Assembly (NCBI GenBank): GCA_943330835.2
Contig: CALQJH020000012.1
Location: 1-13,908 of the forward strand
Direction: 5' to 3'
Length of the DNA stretch: 13,908 nt
DNA from: Candidatus Kuenenia stuttgartensis
Lineage (GTDB): Bacteria > Bacteroidota > Bacteroidia > Chitinophagales > Chitinophagaceae
Shown here: in pieces, positions 1-8,256 of the stretch
How positions within the stretch are numbered: the stretch's first letter is position 1
How the letters are laid out: every line of letters begins with the position of its first letter
Made by a program: the position numbers and the translations under genes
Notes under the pieces: generated by a model
Told to the model about the DNA's origin: nothing
The model's database searches: none
Seen by the model: the letters and a program-made list of their open reading frames with translations, nothing else

Positions 1-23
1 ATCCATTTTTATAAATTAATATT

Positions 24-1502
24 ATGAGCAAAGAAATTACATCAAGAGAAAAAGACTATTCACAATGGTATAATGATCTTGTTATTAAAGGGGAATTAGC
101 AGACTATTCTGCGGTAAGAGGGTGTATGGTCATTAAACCTTATGGCTATGCGCTATGGGAAAATATGAGAGATGAACTGGATAGAATGTTTAAAGAAACT
201 GGACATGTTAATGCCTATTTTCCTTTGTTTGTTCCGAAAAGCCTTTTTGAAGCGGAAGAAAAAAACGCTGAAGGATTTGCAAAAGAATGTGCCATTGTTA
301 CGCATTACCGTTTGAAAACTGATCCTAATAATAAAGGTAAATTAATAGTGGATCCTGATGCAAAACTTGAAGAAGAGCTGATCATCAGACCAACAAGTGA
401 AGCGATTATATGGAATACCTATAAAGGATGGATTCAATCTTATCGTGATCTCCCACTTTTAATCAACCAATGGGCTAATGTGGTAAGATGGGAAATGCGC
501 ACGCGTTTGTTTTTGCGTACAGCAGAATTTCTTTGGCAGGAAGGACATACAGCTCATGCTACGAAAGAAGAAGCTATCGAAGAGACAACAAAAATGCTGG
601 ATGTATACGCTGAATTCGTTGAACAATATATGGCCGTTCCAGTTATTAAAGGTGTTAAAACAGCCAGCGAAAGATTTGCAGGTGCAGAAGATACTTATTG
701 CATAGAAGCGTTAATGCAAGATGGCAAAGCACTGCAGGCAGGTACTTCTCATTTCCTCGGTCAAAACTTTGCGAAAGCATTCGATGTGCAGTTTTTAAAT
801 AAAGAAAACAAACAGGAATATGTTTGGGCAACAAGCTGGGGCGTTTCTACTCGTTTAATCGGCGCCTTAATTATGGCTCACAGTGATGACCAGGGGCTGA
901 TTATGCCCCCAAGAATAGCTCCACTTCAAGTTGTAATTGTGCCTATTTATAAAGGGGAAGAAAGCAAACCGGTTATTGACGAAAAAGTAGCCAGCTTAAT
1001 TAAAGATTTAAAAGCCCTAGGCATTAGAGTGAAATATGATAACAGTGATAATGCTCGCCCAGGTTGGAAATTCGCTGAGTATGAATTGAAAGGTGTTCCA
1101 GTTAGAGTGGCTATGGGATTGAGAGATATCGAAAACAATGTGGTGGAACTGGCTAGGAGAGATACTAAAGAAAAAACAAGTGTTAGCTTTGATGGCCTCG
1201 CTACTTATATTCAAAATTTATTGGAAGACATTCAAGCAAATATTTTCAATAAAGCACTGGCTTTTAGAAATGAAAATATCAGAGAAGCCAATAGCTGGGA
1301 AGAATTAGTGGATCTGTTAGATCATAAAGCTGGCTTTGTATCGGCACATTGGGATGGTACTGCAGAAACGGAAGAGAAAATAAAAGAAAAAACGAAAGCT
1401 ACTATACGTTGTATTCCTTTAGATAATAAACTTGAAGCCGGAAAATGCATACTAACGGGGAACCCTAGTTCACAAAGAGTTTTATTTGCAAGAGCCTATT
1501 AA
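24..1502 (+). CDS. proS: Prolyl-tRNA synthetase, archaeal/type 3 form
   Basis: Charges tRNA-Pro with proline in the cytoplasm. The 492-residue length and the absence of a long insertion between motifs 2 and 3 fit the short archaeal/eukaryote-like ProRS (type 3), not the roughly 570-residue bacterial form with an editing domain. Visible class II elements are RPTSEA near residues 122-127, motif 2 around 153-178 (VVRWEMRTR then [10 protein letters not shown]) and motif 3 around 273-300 ([10 protein letters not shown] to MPPRIAP). An anticodon-binding domain follows from about residue 300, then the type-3 C-terminal domain, which ends in the typical FARAY with a terminal Tyr. In that domain three of the four usual zinc-ligand cysteines appear replaced (D444, T449, T478; C475 kept). 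The ATG at 24 is in the expected place. No Shine-Dalgarno is visible, as usual in Bacteroidota. truB follows 23 bases downstream, so the two are probably co-transcribed. Confidence 0.97.
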   Translation: MSKEITSREKDYSQWYNDLVIKGELADYSAVRGCMVIKPYGYALWENMRDELDRMFKETGHVNAYFPLFVPKSLFEAEEKNAEGFAKECAIVTHYRLKTDPNNKGKLIVDPDAKLEEELIIRPTSEAIIWNTYKGWIQSYRDLPLLINQWANVVRWEMRTRLFLRTAEFLWQEGHTAHATKEEAIEETTKMLDVYAEFVEQYMAVPVIKGVKTASERFAGAEDTYCIEALMQDGKALQAGTSHFLGQNFAKAFDVQFLNKENKQEYVWATSWGVSTRLIGALIMAHSDDQGLIMPPRIAPLQVVIVPIYKGEESKPVIDEKVASLIKDLKALGIRVKYDNSDNARPGWKFAEYELKGVPVRVAMGLRDIENNVVELARRDTKEKTSVSFDGLATYIQNLLEDIQANIFNKALAFRNENIREANSWEELVDLLDHKAGFVSAHWDGTAETEEKIKEKTKATIRCIPLDNKLEAGKCILTGNPSSQRVLFARAY

Positions 1503-1525
1503 TCATTAGTTGAAAAGAGAAAATT

Positions 1526-2302
1526 TTGAGTAAAAAGGGGAGTTATCTTAAAAAACATAGTGCTGAATTAAAAGAAAAAGGAATTCTAAACCAGTTTTCT
1601 TCTATTAAAGTTGATATTTCTGAAGAAATGAAATCTCAATTTGAAGAAGGAAAAGTTTTACTGATTGACAAACCGCTTCATTGGACTTCTTTTGATGTGG
1701 TGAAAAAAATAAGATCCATCATTCGCGTTCGAAAAGTTGGACATGCTGGCACTTTAGATCCATTGGCAACAGGGTTATTGATTGTGTGTACTGGAAAGTT
1801 TACCAAGAGTATTAATGAATTCATGGCGCAGAAAAAAGAATATACAGGTTCTTTTACTTTGGGCGCAGTAACACCCACTTATGATCTGGAAAGTTTGCCA
1901 GAACAACAAAAAGATATTTCCAAAATAAATGAAGCCCTTATTTACGCAACTACCAAAATATTTACTGGAGAAATTGATCAGATGCCTCCGATTTATTCTG
2001 CTATAAAACAAGAAGGAAAACCTTTGTACGAATTAGCGAGAAGAGGAAAAGATATTGAATTGAAATCAAGAAAAGTAACTGTTCATTCTTTTGAAATCAC
2101 ATTAATTGAATTGCCTGTTGTTCATTTTAAAATAGTCTGTTCAACTGGAACGTATATACGAAGTATTGCCAATGACTTTGGAGCTGAATTAGGATCTGGG
2201 GCCTATTTAAGTGGACTTCGCAGAACAGCAATCGGTGAGTTTAGTATTGGAGATAGCATCACTATAGATCAATTTATGTCAGGATTAAATGATAATAAAT
2301 AA
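1526..2302 (+). CDS. truB: tRNA pseudouridine(55) synthase TruB
   Basis: Isomerises uridine 55 in the T-loop of tRNAs to pseudouridine. The diagnostic catalytic block GHAGTLDPLATGLL is present with the nucleophilic Asp at residue 78 (counted from the TTG start), preceded by KVLLIDKPLHWTSFDVV. The later blocks are QMPPIYSAIKQEGKPLYELAR and CSTGTYIRSIANDFGAELG. The start is uncertain. A TTG at 1526 gives 258 residues with a charged 34-residue N-terminal extension. The first in-frame ATG, at 1628, gives 224 residues beginning seven residues before the conserved GKVLLIDKP. The frame is open back to a TGA at 1511-1513, and the extension looks codon-like, so the longer form is listed. It lies just downstream of proS and converges on tamL with a 26-base gap in which I see no clear terminator hairpin. 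Confidence 0.95.
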   Translation: MSKKGSYLKKHSAELKEKGILNQFSSIKVDISEEMKSQFEEGKVLLIDKPLHWTSFDVVKKIRSIIRVRKVGHAGTLDPLATGLLIVCTGKFTKSINEFMAQKKEYTGSFTLGAVTPTYDLESLPEQQKDISKINEALIYATTKIFTGEIDQMPPIYSAIKQEGKPLYELARRGKDIELKSRKVTVHSFEITLIELPVVHFKIVCSTGTYIRSIANDFGAELGSGAYLSGLRRTAIGEFSIGDSITIDQFMSGLNDNK

Positions 2303-2328
2303 GCTGGTTTGTAATGTCTTCTTCGTTA

Positions 2329-4767
2329 TTAAAAAGAATAGCCAATTCCGATAGTAAAATTGAAATTTTCATACCTCCATTTACGGTACTCGTCATTATC
2401 TCCGCTTGAAAATAATTTATTGAACACATCTTTAATTCCAATATTGGGAGCATTCCAACCATCTTTCAAGTAAAATAATTCAGGTCTTTTGATTCTAAAG
2501 CCTAAATCCAGTCGAACCACAAAGTAGTTGAAGTCAAGCCTGAAGCCAGTTCCTGCAGTTACGCCCAATTGACTGTAAAAAGTTTTGATATTGAATTGTG
2601 AACTATCCGCAGTGCCATCTAGTTTCGTATTGTTGATGTTCCAGATGTTCCCAATATCTGTAAAAATCGCGCCTCTCAAGGTAAGTGTGTTAGGAATAAT
2701 TTTAGCAATGTCATATCTGTATTCTGCGTTTACTTCAAATTGCATATCGCCTGTTCGGTCATTGAAGATCGTTTTGCCTGATTCGTATGGTACCAATGGT
2801 CGACCGCCAGGGCCAATTCCTCTTACAGGCCATCCTCTCATACTATTGCTTCCGCCTGCTAAATATTGATTAAAAAATGGCAAAGTTTTATTGGTGTCGC
2901 TGCCAAGTAATGGAATCCCAATGCCTAAAAAACCTCTAAAGGCTAAAGTAGATTTTGCATACTTAATGTTGTGTTTGATTTCGAAATCTCCTTTGATGTA
3001 TCTTCTTTTATATTTTGTAAAATAGGGTAGTAAGCCCCATGTTAATCCTGATTCTTCAAGATTGAGTTTCATGGATTGTTCCTTTGATAAGCTCCTCGGA
3101 TGGTTCAGATGGCTGTTGAATTTTGATAAACTAAAACTCATTCCAGCATATAAAGCAGAATTGTAAGAGTAATTCAGAAAGGGGTTTTCATTCAGGATAT
3201 GTCTAAAACTGTCAGATTGATTAAATAAATTACTAAAGCCGATGCTTATTGGCGCAAAGACCCATTTCCAGTTATATTTATTATTACCCGTCCAGCCGAA
3301 ACTGCTATTAATAGATTGAAGGTTAAATAAGTCTAATCTTGTGTTATAAGACGTTCCCAGATTAATAAAACTTTCTCCGTTATTTTTAAGGGCTTTTCCT
3401 ATGAATACATTCGGAACTGCGGCGAGAATTAATCTTGGGAAGGATGTATTGTTGTTGTAACTTATTTCATTTGAATTGATAACTTTCCCTTTTAAACCAA
3501 CGTTTTTATTTAGTTCGATTCCGCCCCTGAAATTATGCGTCATTTTTATCGCATCTTTTGCAAGGTTTCTGTTCAGTAAGGATAAGCTTCCGGACAATCC
3601 AAATAAATTACCTGACAATAAATTACTGGTATTGCTTGCTGCGGAATAACTTAGTTCCAGACCTGTTTCAAATCCAAATTTTCTAGATGGCGTTAATTTA
3701 ATAATCACATTTATCAAATTGGAAGGGAATGCAATTTCTTCAAATTGAATATCTACGCTTTGCCAAACCCCTAAATTATTTAAACTGGTAAGGGTGTTGA
3801 AATATTCACTCTGCCTGTAAAGCTGTCCTGGTTTTAGTAAAATATTTTTTTCAAAGAGACTTATTTTGAAGAGTTGTTTGTGAAATCCTACATCGTAATT
3901 TTTACTATGAACTTTCTTCAAACTACTGTCATTCCATTCGTCGCCTTGACGATAATCACTGATGATGCAAATCTTGTTGATGTAATATCTATTAAATCTC
4001 GAGGAATCCGAAGTCGTATTTAAAACTACTGAAAGTTTAATTCTGGGGGAGTCTCTTTGCTTTTGTGCTTCAGCGAGAATGTTGATTTGTTCAAAAGGGT
4101 CATCGGTAAAATAGGTCAACGCTTTTATGGTGGTATCTCCTTGTATTTTTAATTCTGACGCAGTAAATTTATAATAGCCATTATTTCTGAAACTATCTAC
4201 CAGTCTTCCTATTTCTGTAATTACTGCAGCTTTTGTAACAGGACTATTTTTTTTCAGGTAAGTATGTTTCTTGATATCTTGATTAAAAAGGATTATTCCG
4301 TTTTGACGAAGTTTGTATGAAATGGTATCTATTAAAGTCGGTTTCCCTGATTCGACTTTGTAGGTAACAGAAACTTTTTTTCTACTGGTATCAGCACCGA
4401 AAGTCACTTTTGCATTGTAGTATCCGATATGAAATAAAGATGCCGCAATATTTTCACAGGAGATTCTGGAATAACTGCTGTCATAAACTGAAGGGTGTTT
4501 TAGCATTTTTAAAAAAACAAATTTCTGTCTTGATTTCACTTTTGCATTTTCATCCAATTGAACATACAATCGCTGGGTCAGTGTTTTCTTTTCTGATTTG
4601 CTAAATCCGCCGCCTTTGCCGATTTCTATTTTATTTTGGTATAAGTAATAAGCTCCCTTTGGGGCTTTTCTGACAAATGGTTTTGCGCAGGAAGCAATTA
4701 AAATGATTATCAGGAGTATTTCCCCCGATAGTATTATTTTTGGTCTGTTAAATATAAATTTTGACAT
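2329..4767 (-). CDS. tamL: TamA-like outer-membrane lipoprotein TamL (BamA/Omp85 superfamily)
   Basis: Predicted outer-membrane beta-barrel of the Omp85 superfamily that works in outer-membrane protein assembly or translocation, the TamA counterpart in Bacteroidota. The 812-residue product starts with a lipoprotein signal (hydrophobic residues about 11-25, lipobox IASC with acylated Cys 27). POTRA-like alpha/beta repeats follow from about 35 to 360, for example HIGYYNAKVTF with KVESGKPTLIDTI. A C-terminal barrel ends in Phe (FNFTIGIGYSF). Near residue 638 the block GGSNSMRGWPVRGIGPGG carries the conserved Arg-Gly signature of the Omp85 barrel loop. The lipobox separates it from BamA, which has an ordinary signal peptide. 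No TamB gene is adjacent. The start lies only 12 bases from the divergent methyltransferase start, and a consensus -7 element sits inside that gene at 4800-4807. Confidence 0.9.
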   Translation of the reverse strand: MSKFIFNRPKIILSGEILLIIILIASCAKPFVRKAPKGAYYLYQNKIEIGKGGGFSKSEKKTLTQRLYVQLDENAKVKSRQKFVFLKMLKHPSVYDSSYSRISCENIAASLFHIGYYNAKVTFGADTSRKKVSVTYKVESGKPTLIDTISYKLRQNGIILFNQDIKKHTYLKKNSPVTKAAVITEIGRLVDSFRNNGYYKFTASELKIQGDTTIKALTYFTDDPFEQINILAEAQKQRDSPRIKLSVVLNTTSDSSRFNRYYINKICIISDYRQGDEWNDSSLKKVHSKNYDVGFHKQLFKISLFEKNILLKPGQLYRQSEYFNTLTSLNNLGVWQSVDIQFEEIAFPSNLINVIIKLTPSRKFGFETGLELSYSAASNTSNLLSGNLFGLSGSLSLLNRNLAKDAIKMTHNFRGGIELNKNVGLKGKVINSNEISYNNNTSFPRLILAAVPNVFIGKALKNNGESFINLGTSYNTRLDLFNLQSINSSFGWTGNNKYNWKWVFAPISIGFSNLFNQSDSFRHILNENPFLNYSYNSALYAGMSFSLSKFNSHLNHPRSLSKEQSMKLNLEESGLTWGLLPYFTKYKRRYIKGDFEIKHNIKYAKSTLAFRGFLGIGIPLLGSDTNKTLPFFNQYLAGGSNSMRGWPVRGIGPGGRPLVPYESGKTIFNDRTGDMQFEVNAEYRYDIAKIIPNTLTLRGAIFTDIGNIWNINNTKLDGTADSSQFNIKTFYSQLGVTAGTGFRLDFNYFVVRLDLGFRIKRPELFYLKDGWNAPNIGIKDVFNKLFSSGDNDEYRKWRYENFNFTIGIGYSF

Positions 4768-4779
4768 AAATACGGCTAC

Positions 4780-5529
4780 ATGTTATCTAAAGCAACTATC
4801 AAATATATTCAAAGTTTACAGCACAAAAAATTTAGAGATGAACATCATGCATTTATTGCGGAAGGGCCGAAGCTTTTAAATGAATTAATCCAGACCAATA
4901 TCTTTGAATGTGAGATGATTTATGCCGTATCTGAATGGGCGAGTGCTATTGATCAAAATAAGCTTCAAAATGGAAATATACGGTTACAGGTAATCGAAGA
5001 TTTTGAACTATTGAAGATTTCAAACCTGAAAACACCCAATCTAGCAGTAGGGGTTTTTAAAATGAAAATGCCTCAGGAAAAAATAAATGTACATAATTGT
5101 ATTACGCTTGTTCTTGATGATATTAATGATCCCGGGAATTTGGGAACAATCATTCGTACAGCTGATTGGTTTGGTGTTAAAAATATTGTTTGCTCCATGA
5201 ATACAGTTGATTGCTATAATCCAAAAGTCGTTCAAAGTACCATGTCGAGTTTAGCAAGGGTTAATCTTATTTACACCAATATAGAAGAGTGGCTCTTGAG
5301 AAATAATAGTGTACGAATTCTCGCTACAACACTTAATGGTGCTTCAATAAAAGCTATGCCTCCATTAAGCGAAGCGATTGTGATAATTGGTAATGAAGCC
5401 AATGGAATAGCTAATGCGATATTGGATGTAGCCCATGAAAAAATTACTATTCCTAAAATTGGTCATGCGGAATCTTTGAATGCCGCCGTAGCTACATCGA
5501 TTGTTATCTATGAGTTGACAAGGAATTAG
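4780..5529 (+). CDS. TrmH/SpoU-family RNA 2'-O-ribose methyltransferase
   Basis: SAM-dependent methyltransferase of the SPOUT class, expected to methylate a ribose 2'-hydroxyl in rRNA or tRNA. All three SpoU motifs are visible: motif 1 NDPGNLGTIIRTADWFGV (residues 117-133), motif 2 IVIIGNEANGIANAI (200-214) and motif 3 ITIPKIGHAESLNAAVATSI (222-241), which forms the trefoil knot that binds SAM. The N-terminal part (LSKATIKYIQSLQHKKFRDEH, then FIAEGPKLLNELI) is the L30e-like substrate-binding domain common in the RlmB/TsnR branch. The target nucleotide cannot be read from sequence. The ATG at 4780 gives the usual family N-terminus. The gene is divergent from tamL across 12 bases and convergent with the FtsX-like gene across 8 bases, so its own promoter must lie in the tamL coding region. 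A weak -7-like element (7 of 8, TAAATTTT) occurs at 4755-4762. Confidence 0.93.
   Translation: MLSKATIKYIQSLQHKKFRDEHHAFIAEGPKLLNELIQTNIFECEMIYAVSEWASAIDQNKLQNGNIRLQVIEDFELLKISNLKTPNLAVGVFKMKMPQEKINVHNCITLVLDDINDPGNLGTIIRTADWFGVKNIVCSMNTVDCYNPKVVQSTMSSLARVNLIYTNIEEWLLRNNSVRILATTLNGASIKAMPPLSEAIVIIGNEANGIANAILDVAHEKITIPKIGHAESLNAAVATSIVIYELTRN
4800..4807 (-). promoter_or_regulatory. Candidate tamL -7 promoter element inside the methyltransferase gene
   Basis: On the minus strand these bases read TATATTTG, a full match to the Bacteroidota -7 consensus TAnnTTTG. A TTG lies upstream on the same strand at 4826-4824, with 16 bases between, slightly shorter than the usual 17-23. Transcription would begin near 4795 and give a 5' leader of about 28 bases before the tamL start at 4767. 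It lies about 20 bases inside the divergent methyltransferase coding region, as the 12-base intergenic gap leaves no room elsewhere. This is a motif match only. Confidence 0.5.
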
Positions 5530-5537
5530 TTAGGCTT

Positions 5538-6767
5538 TTATTTAAATCTGATGGCCTTAATAACCGAAATTTTATTCACTAAAAAAGTAGGAATAATAAG
5601 GGTCAGAAAACAAACGAATAAAGTAAAAAAGTCTATGAGTAAGACTTGCCACCAAATTACATCCACACTTGCCTTGGAAATGAAATAGGCTTCTTCATTC
5701 AGTGTGATAAATCCGGTTTTGTCCTGAATCCAGCAAATTAATAATCCTATAACTGTTCCCGCAACGACTCCAACAATTGAAATGATGGAAATGTTGTAAA
5801 GAAATATTTTCTGAATTTGCCAGTTGTTTGCACCTATGCTTTTTAAAATGCCTACCATCTGTGTGCGCTCCAGCAATAATATTATCAAACAAGTGATGAG
5901 ATTGATAACGGCAATGATAGTCATGATGCCAATTAATATATTTTTTATCTGTCCTTGTAAATTTAGCCAGTCAAAAATATTGGGATAGATTTCTTTAATA
6001 CTCCTGCTATACCAGGTTTGTGGAAGCTCGGCATAAATCAAGTTGTTAATGCTGTCTGTTTGTTGGTAATCTTTCAAAAATAATTCATAGCCTCCAATTT
6101 GATTGGGTTCCCAGTTGTTTAATTTTCTGATCAGATTGATATCGCAAAAAGCAAAGTTCTTGTCATAATCTTCAATGCCTGTTTTGAAAATGCCTGATAC
6201 AACAATTTTCCTTGCGGTTTTACTGCCATCGGTTCTAAAGCAAAAAATTAGCAGACTATCACCAGTTTTAATATTGAGTTGGTTTGCAGTATATGCACTG
6301 AGCATAACTTCTTTACTGTAAATGCTGTCTTTGAATTGTGGCCACTTTCCATTCCTCAAAAATGGCGCCATTCTGGTAAAATTGAAAGAGCTGTCAATCC
6401 CTTTTAGCAGAATGCTTTCTATGGTTGTTTCAAATTTTAAAATAGCAGATTTTGTAGCAAAGCGTTCTACAGAAGACACTTCTTTGATATGTTTCAGGTA
6501 ATTTTCTACACTGTCATTTTGAGTAATAGGGTATTCTTCAGTAATATTTGTTTTGTCTTCAAGATTTTGTTGCACCCTGATATGGCCCCAGAAACTAAAT
6601 ATTTTATTACTGATAGACTGTTGAAATCCATTGACAAAACTCAATGCCACAATCATAATCGCCACACTGAGCGTGGTTGCGCCAATGGCAAGCTTGATGA
6701 TAAATCTCGAAAAAGTATGCCTGTTTTTCAGGGCAATTCTTTTAGCAATAAATAATGGTGTATTCAA
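5538..6767 (-). CDS. FtsX-like ABC transporter permease, LolC/LolE type
   Basis: Inner-membrane permease of the MacB/FtsX fold, most like LolC/LolE, which detach lipoproteins from the inner membrane with the ATPase LolD. It has the standard four-helix layout. Numbered from the longest frame (417 residues), TM1 is at about 30-53, followed by a large periplasmic domain (FWGHIRVQ onward to about 280), TM2 at 284-308, a cytosolic coupling stretch [22 protein letters not shown]3 at 333-355, TM4 at 381-405 and a C-terminus [13 protein letters not shown]. The frame is open to a TTG at 6791, but I chose the next TTG (6767). It gives the canonical LolC-type N-terminus [12 protein letters not shown], and the 6791 TTG lies inside a consensus -7 element (6789-6796). 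No in-frame ATG exists before TM1. The product from 6767 is 409 residues. No ATPase gene is adjacent, so the partner must be encoded elsewhere. Confidence 0.87.
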   Translation of the reverse strand: MNTPLFIAKRIALKNRHTFSRFIIKLAIGATTLSVAIMIVALSFVNGFQQSISNKIFSFWGHIRVQQNLEDKTNITEEYPITQNDSVENYLKHIKEVSSVERFATKSAILKFETTIESILLKGIDSSFNFTRMAPFLRNGKWPQFKDSIYSKEVMLSAYTANQLNIKTGDSLLIFCFRTDGSKTARKIVVSGIFKTGIEDYDKNFAFCDINLIRKLNNWEPNQIGGYELFLKDYQQTDSINNLIYAELPQTWYSRSIKEIYPNIFDWLNLQGQIKNILIGIMTIIAVINLITCLIILLLERTQMVGILKSIGANNWQIQKIFLYNISIISIVGVVAGTVIGLLICWIQDKTGFITLNEEAYFISKASVDVIWWQVLLIDFFTLFVCFLTLIIPTFLVNKISVIKAIRFK

Positions 6768-6781
6768 TCGAGTTTTTTTTC

Positions 6782-6789
6782 TATCTTTC
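6782..6789 (+). promoter_or_regulatory. Weak -7 element for the T9SS plug gene
   Basis: The plus strand reads TATCTTTC, 7 of 8 against TAnnTTTG. A start near 6794 would leave a leader of about 21 bases before the ATG at 6815. No TTG is seen at the expected -33 distance. The element shares base 6789 with the minus-strand element of the divergent permease gene. Confidence 0.3.
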
Positions 6790-6796
6790 AAAAGTA
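6789..6796 (-). promoter_or_regulatory. Candidate -7 element for the LolC-type permease gene
   Basis: The minus strand reads TACTTTTG, a full match to TAnnTTTG. Transcription would start near 6784 and leave about 17 bases before the TTG start at 6767. The only nearby upstream TTG (6825-6823) is 26 bases away, longer than usual, so the -33 part is not convincing. Confidence 0.45.
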
Positions 6797-6814
6797 AAAT
6801 AATTAAATTAGTAA

Positions 6815-8113
6815 ATGCATTTCAATTATTATCGTGGCACTTTTTTTTGTGTAATTTTCTTTTTGTTTTCTTTTAATACAACCGCTCAAAACGTAGAAAA
6901 GGTATATAAGTCCAATATTAAAACCGCTCAGTTGTTTCAATATGGCAACCAGCAAGGTTTACCTGTTTATAATCTGAATAGTGGCAATAAACTCGAATTG
7001 GAATTTGACGATATGGATGGTAATTACAAGAGTTATTATTTTACGTATGTTTTATGCGATTACAATTGGAAGCCTGCGAATCTTTCTCCATTCGATTATA
7101 TCAAAGGGTTTACGCAAAATAGAATTACTACATATCGGTATGCTTCCATTGCCTATAAAAAGTATACCCATTATCAGGCATTTTTACCTAGTCAGGATGC
7201 GGTGCCAACAAGATCAGGGAATTATTTATTGAAAGTATACCTCGATGGAGACACTGCTAAAACAGTTTTCACCAAACAGATGATTGTTGTAGATCAGAAT
7301 GCAATTGTAAGTGCAGAAGTGGTTCAGCCTTTTTCTGCCCAGTTGTTTTATACGCATCAACGACTTCGCTTTTCTGTAAATATAAAAATTCCGAATACCT
7401 TCAGTTTGGCTCAGCAAGTAAAAGTCGTTGTACTACAAAATAATCGCTGGGATAATGCTCAGCGTGATATAGCTCCAACATTTGTAAGAGGAAATCTAAT
7501 GGAATACAATAGTGAAAATGTCGGGATATTTCCAGGTGGTAAAGAATGGCGTTGGTTGGATTTGAGAAGTTTCAGGTTGCAGAGTGATCGTATTGAAAGT
7601 GGTATTTATGATGAGCGTAATGCAGCGTTTTTTTTGAAAAAAGATATAGACAGGACTTCGCAACAATACATTTATTTCCCTGATTACAATGGGATGTATA
7701 ATATATCAACTTTCGAAAGTATCAATCCTTTTTGGCAAGGAGATTATGCAAAAATAAATTTCAGTTTTTCTCCGCCCGATCATCTTCCTTATTATGATAA
7801 AGACGTTTATTTAGCTGGAGCATTCACCGGGTTTAATTTAAATGAGGAGTGGAAGATGATCTACAATACAGAAAAGGAATCTTATGAAACCAGTGCATTA
7901 TTAAAGCAAGGTTATTATAATTATACTTATATCGCAGTAGATAAAAAAAATCTAGCCATAAAAACTGAATTAGAAGGAAATTATTGGGAAACAGAAAATG
8001 AGTATACTATTTTGGTTTATTATAAATCTTTCACGGATCGGAACGATCAATTGATTGGGATGTCTACCATTAATTCCAGAAAAACTGCTGTAACAAGGCC
8101 GATGTTGAATTAG
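6815..8113 (+). CDS. Type IX secretion system plug protein (DUF5103 family)
   Basis: Family of secreted Bacteroidota proteins (formerly DUF5103), now named for the plug that seals the periplasmic face of the large SprA translocon of the type IX secretion system when no substrate shuttle is bound. The 432-residue product has a signal peptide (hydrophobic residues about 9-20, likely cleavage after TTA or TTAQ near residue 24-25). It then has the typical beta-rich N-terminal region ([29 protein letters not shown], residues about 50-80) and a central block ending [18 protein letters not shown]. The C-terminal region ([19 protein letters not shown], then GYYNYTYIA) resembles a carbohydrate-binding-like beta-sandwich. 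It stands alone here, with no other T9SS gene in the window. It is divergent from the permease gene, with about 47 bases between the chosen starts. Family assignment is by recognition of conserved phrases. Confidence 0.87.
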   Translation: MHFNYYRGTFFCVIFFLFSFNTTAQNVEKVYKSNIKTAQLFQYGNQQGLPVYNLNSGNKLELEFDDMDGNYKSYYFTYVLCDYNWKPANLSPFDYIKGFTQNRITTYRYASIAYKKYTHYQAFLPSQDAVPTRSGNYLLKVYLDGDTAKTVFTKQMIVVDQNAIVSAEVVQPFSAQLFYTHQRLRFSVNIKIPNTFSLAQQVKVVVLQNNRWDNAQRDIAPTFVRGNLMEYNSENVGIFPGGKEWRWLDLRSFRLQSDRIESGIYDERNAAFFLKKDIDRTSQQYIYFPDYNGMYNISTFESINPFWQGDYAKINFSFSPPDHLPYYDKDVYLAGAFTGFNLNEEWKMIYNTEKESYETSALLKQGYYNYTYIAVDKKNLAIKTELEGNYWETENEYTILVYYKSFTDRNDQLIGMSTINSRKTAVTRPMLN

Positions 8114-8130
8114 GAGATTGGTTGATTAGT

Positions 8131-8157
8131 TTGTTTATAGTTTTTTGTTTATAGTTT
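8131..8157. repeat. Tandem pair of a 14-base repeat
   Basis: TTGTTTATAGTTT occurs at 8131-8143 and again at 8145-8157, a 14-base period, starting 18 bases after the plug-protein stop codon. The 11-base core GTTTATAGTTT occurs a third time at 9791-9801, 10 bases after the TrpG/PabA stop codon. Confidence 0.75.
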
Positions 8158-8169
8158 GATCTTCAAGTT

Positions 8170-8227
8170 AAACCTTTTGAACATATTGAACCTTCAAAAG
8201 GTTTTGAACCTCCCAAACCTTTTGAAC
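8170..8227. repeat. Direct and inverted copies of an AACCTTTTGAA repeat before ffs
   Basis: AAACCTTTTGAAC is present at 8170-8182 and 8215-8227. The exact reverse complement of its 11-base core (TTCAAAAGGTT) lies between them at 8193-8203. The middle copy can pair with either outer copy, giving two mutually exclusive 11-bp stems with loops of 11 and 12 bases. The third copy contains the -33 TTTG of the ffs promoter. It may also act as a transcription end for the plug gene, although no long T-run follows the stems. Confidence 0.75.
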
Positions 8228-8252
8228 CTTTAAAACAAAATCCCTATATTTG
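8221..8252 (+). promoter_or_regulatory. ffs promoter, TTTG-N20-TATATTTG
   Basis: TTTG at 8221-8224 and TATATTTG at 8245-8252, separated by 20 bases, match the Bacteroidota housekeeping sigma consensus (TTG or TTTG at -33, TAnnTTTG at -7) completely. The predicted start, about five bases after the -7 element, falls at 8257, which is the first base of the SRP RNA terminal stem. Confidence 0.85.
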
Positions 8253-8256
8253 CACC

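Noticed and set aside
1..23. Promoter for proS at the left edge
   Set aside because: Only 23 bases are present, with no TAnnTTTG match; the control region lies outside the window.
2585..2869. 94-codon plus-strand open frame inside tamL
   Set aside because: It is antisense to well-conserved barrel codons including the Omp85 Arg-Gly block, has no family similarity that I recognise, and is a shadow of the real gene.
6768..6791. TTG at 6791 as the start of the LolC-type permease
   Set aside because: It lies inside a full -7 element and adds residues (KDRKKTR) not expected before the canonical NTPLFIAKR start.
8131..8227. Possible CRISPR-like repeats before ffs
   Set aside because: Units are only 11-14 bases, partly inverted, with no regular spacers and no cas genes.
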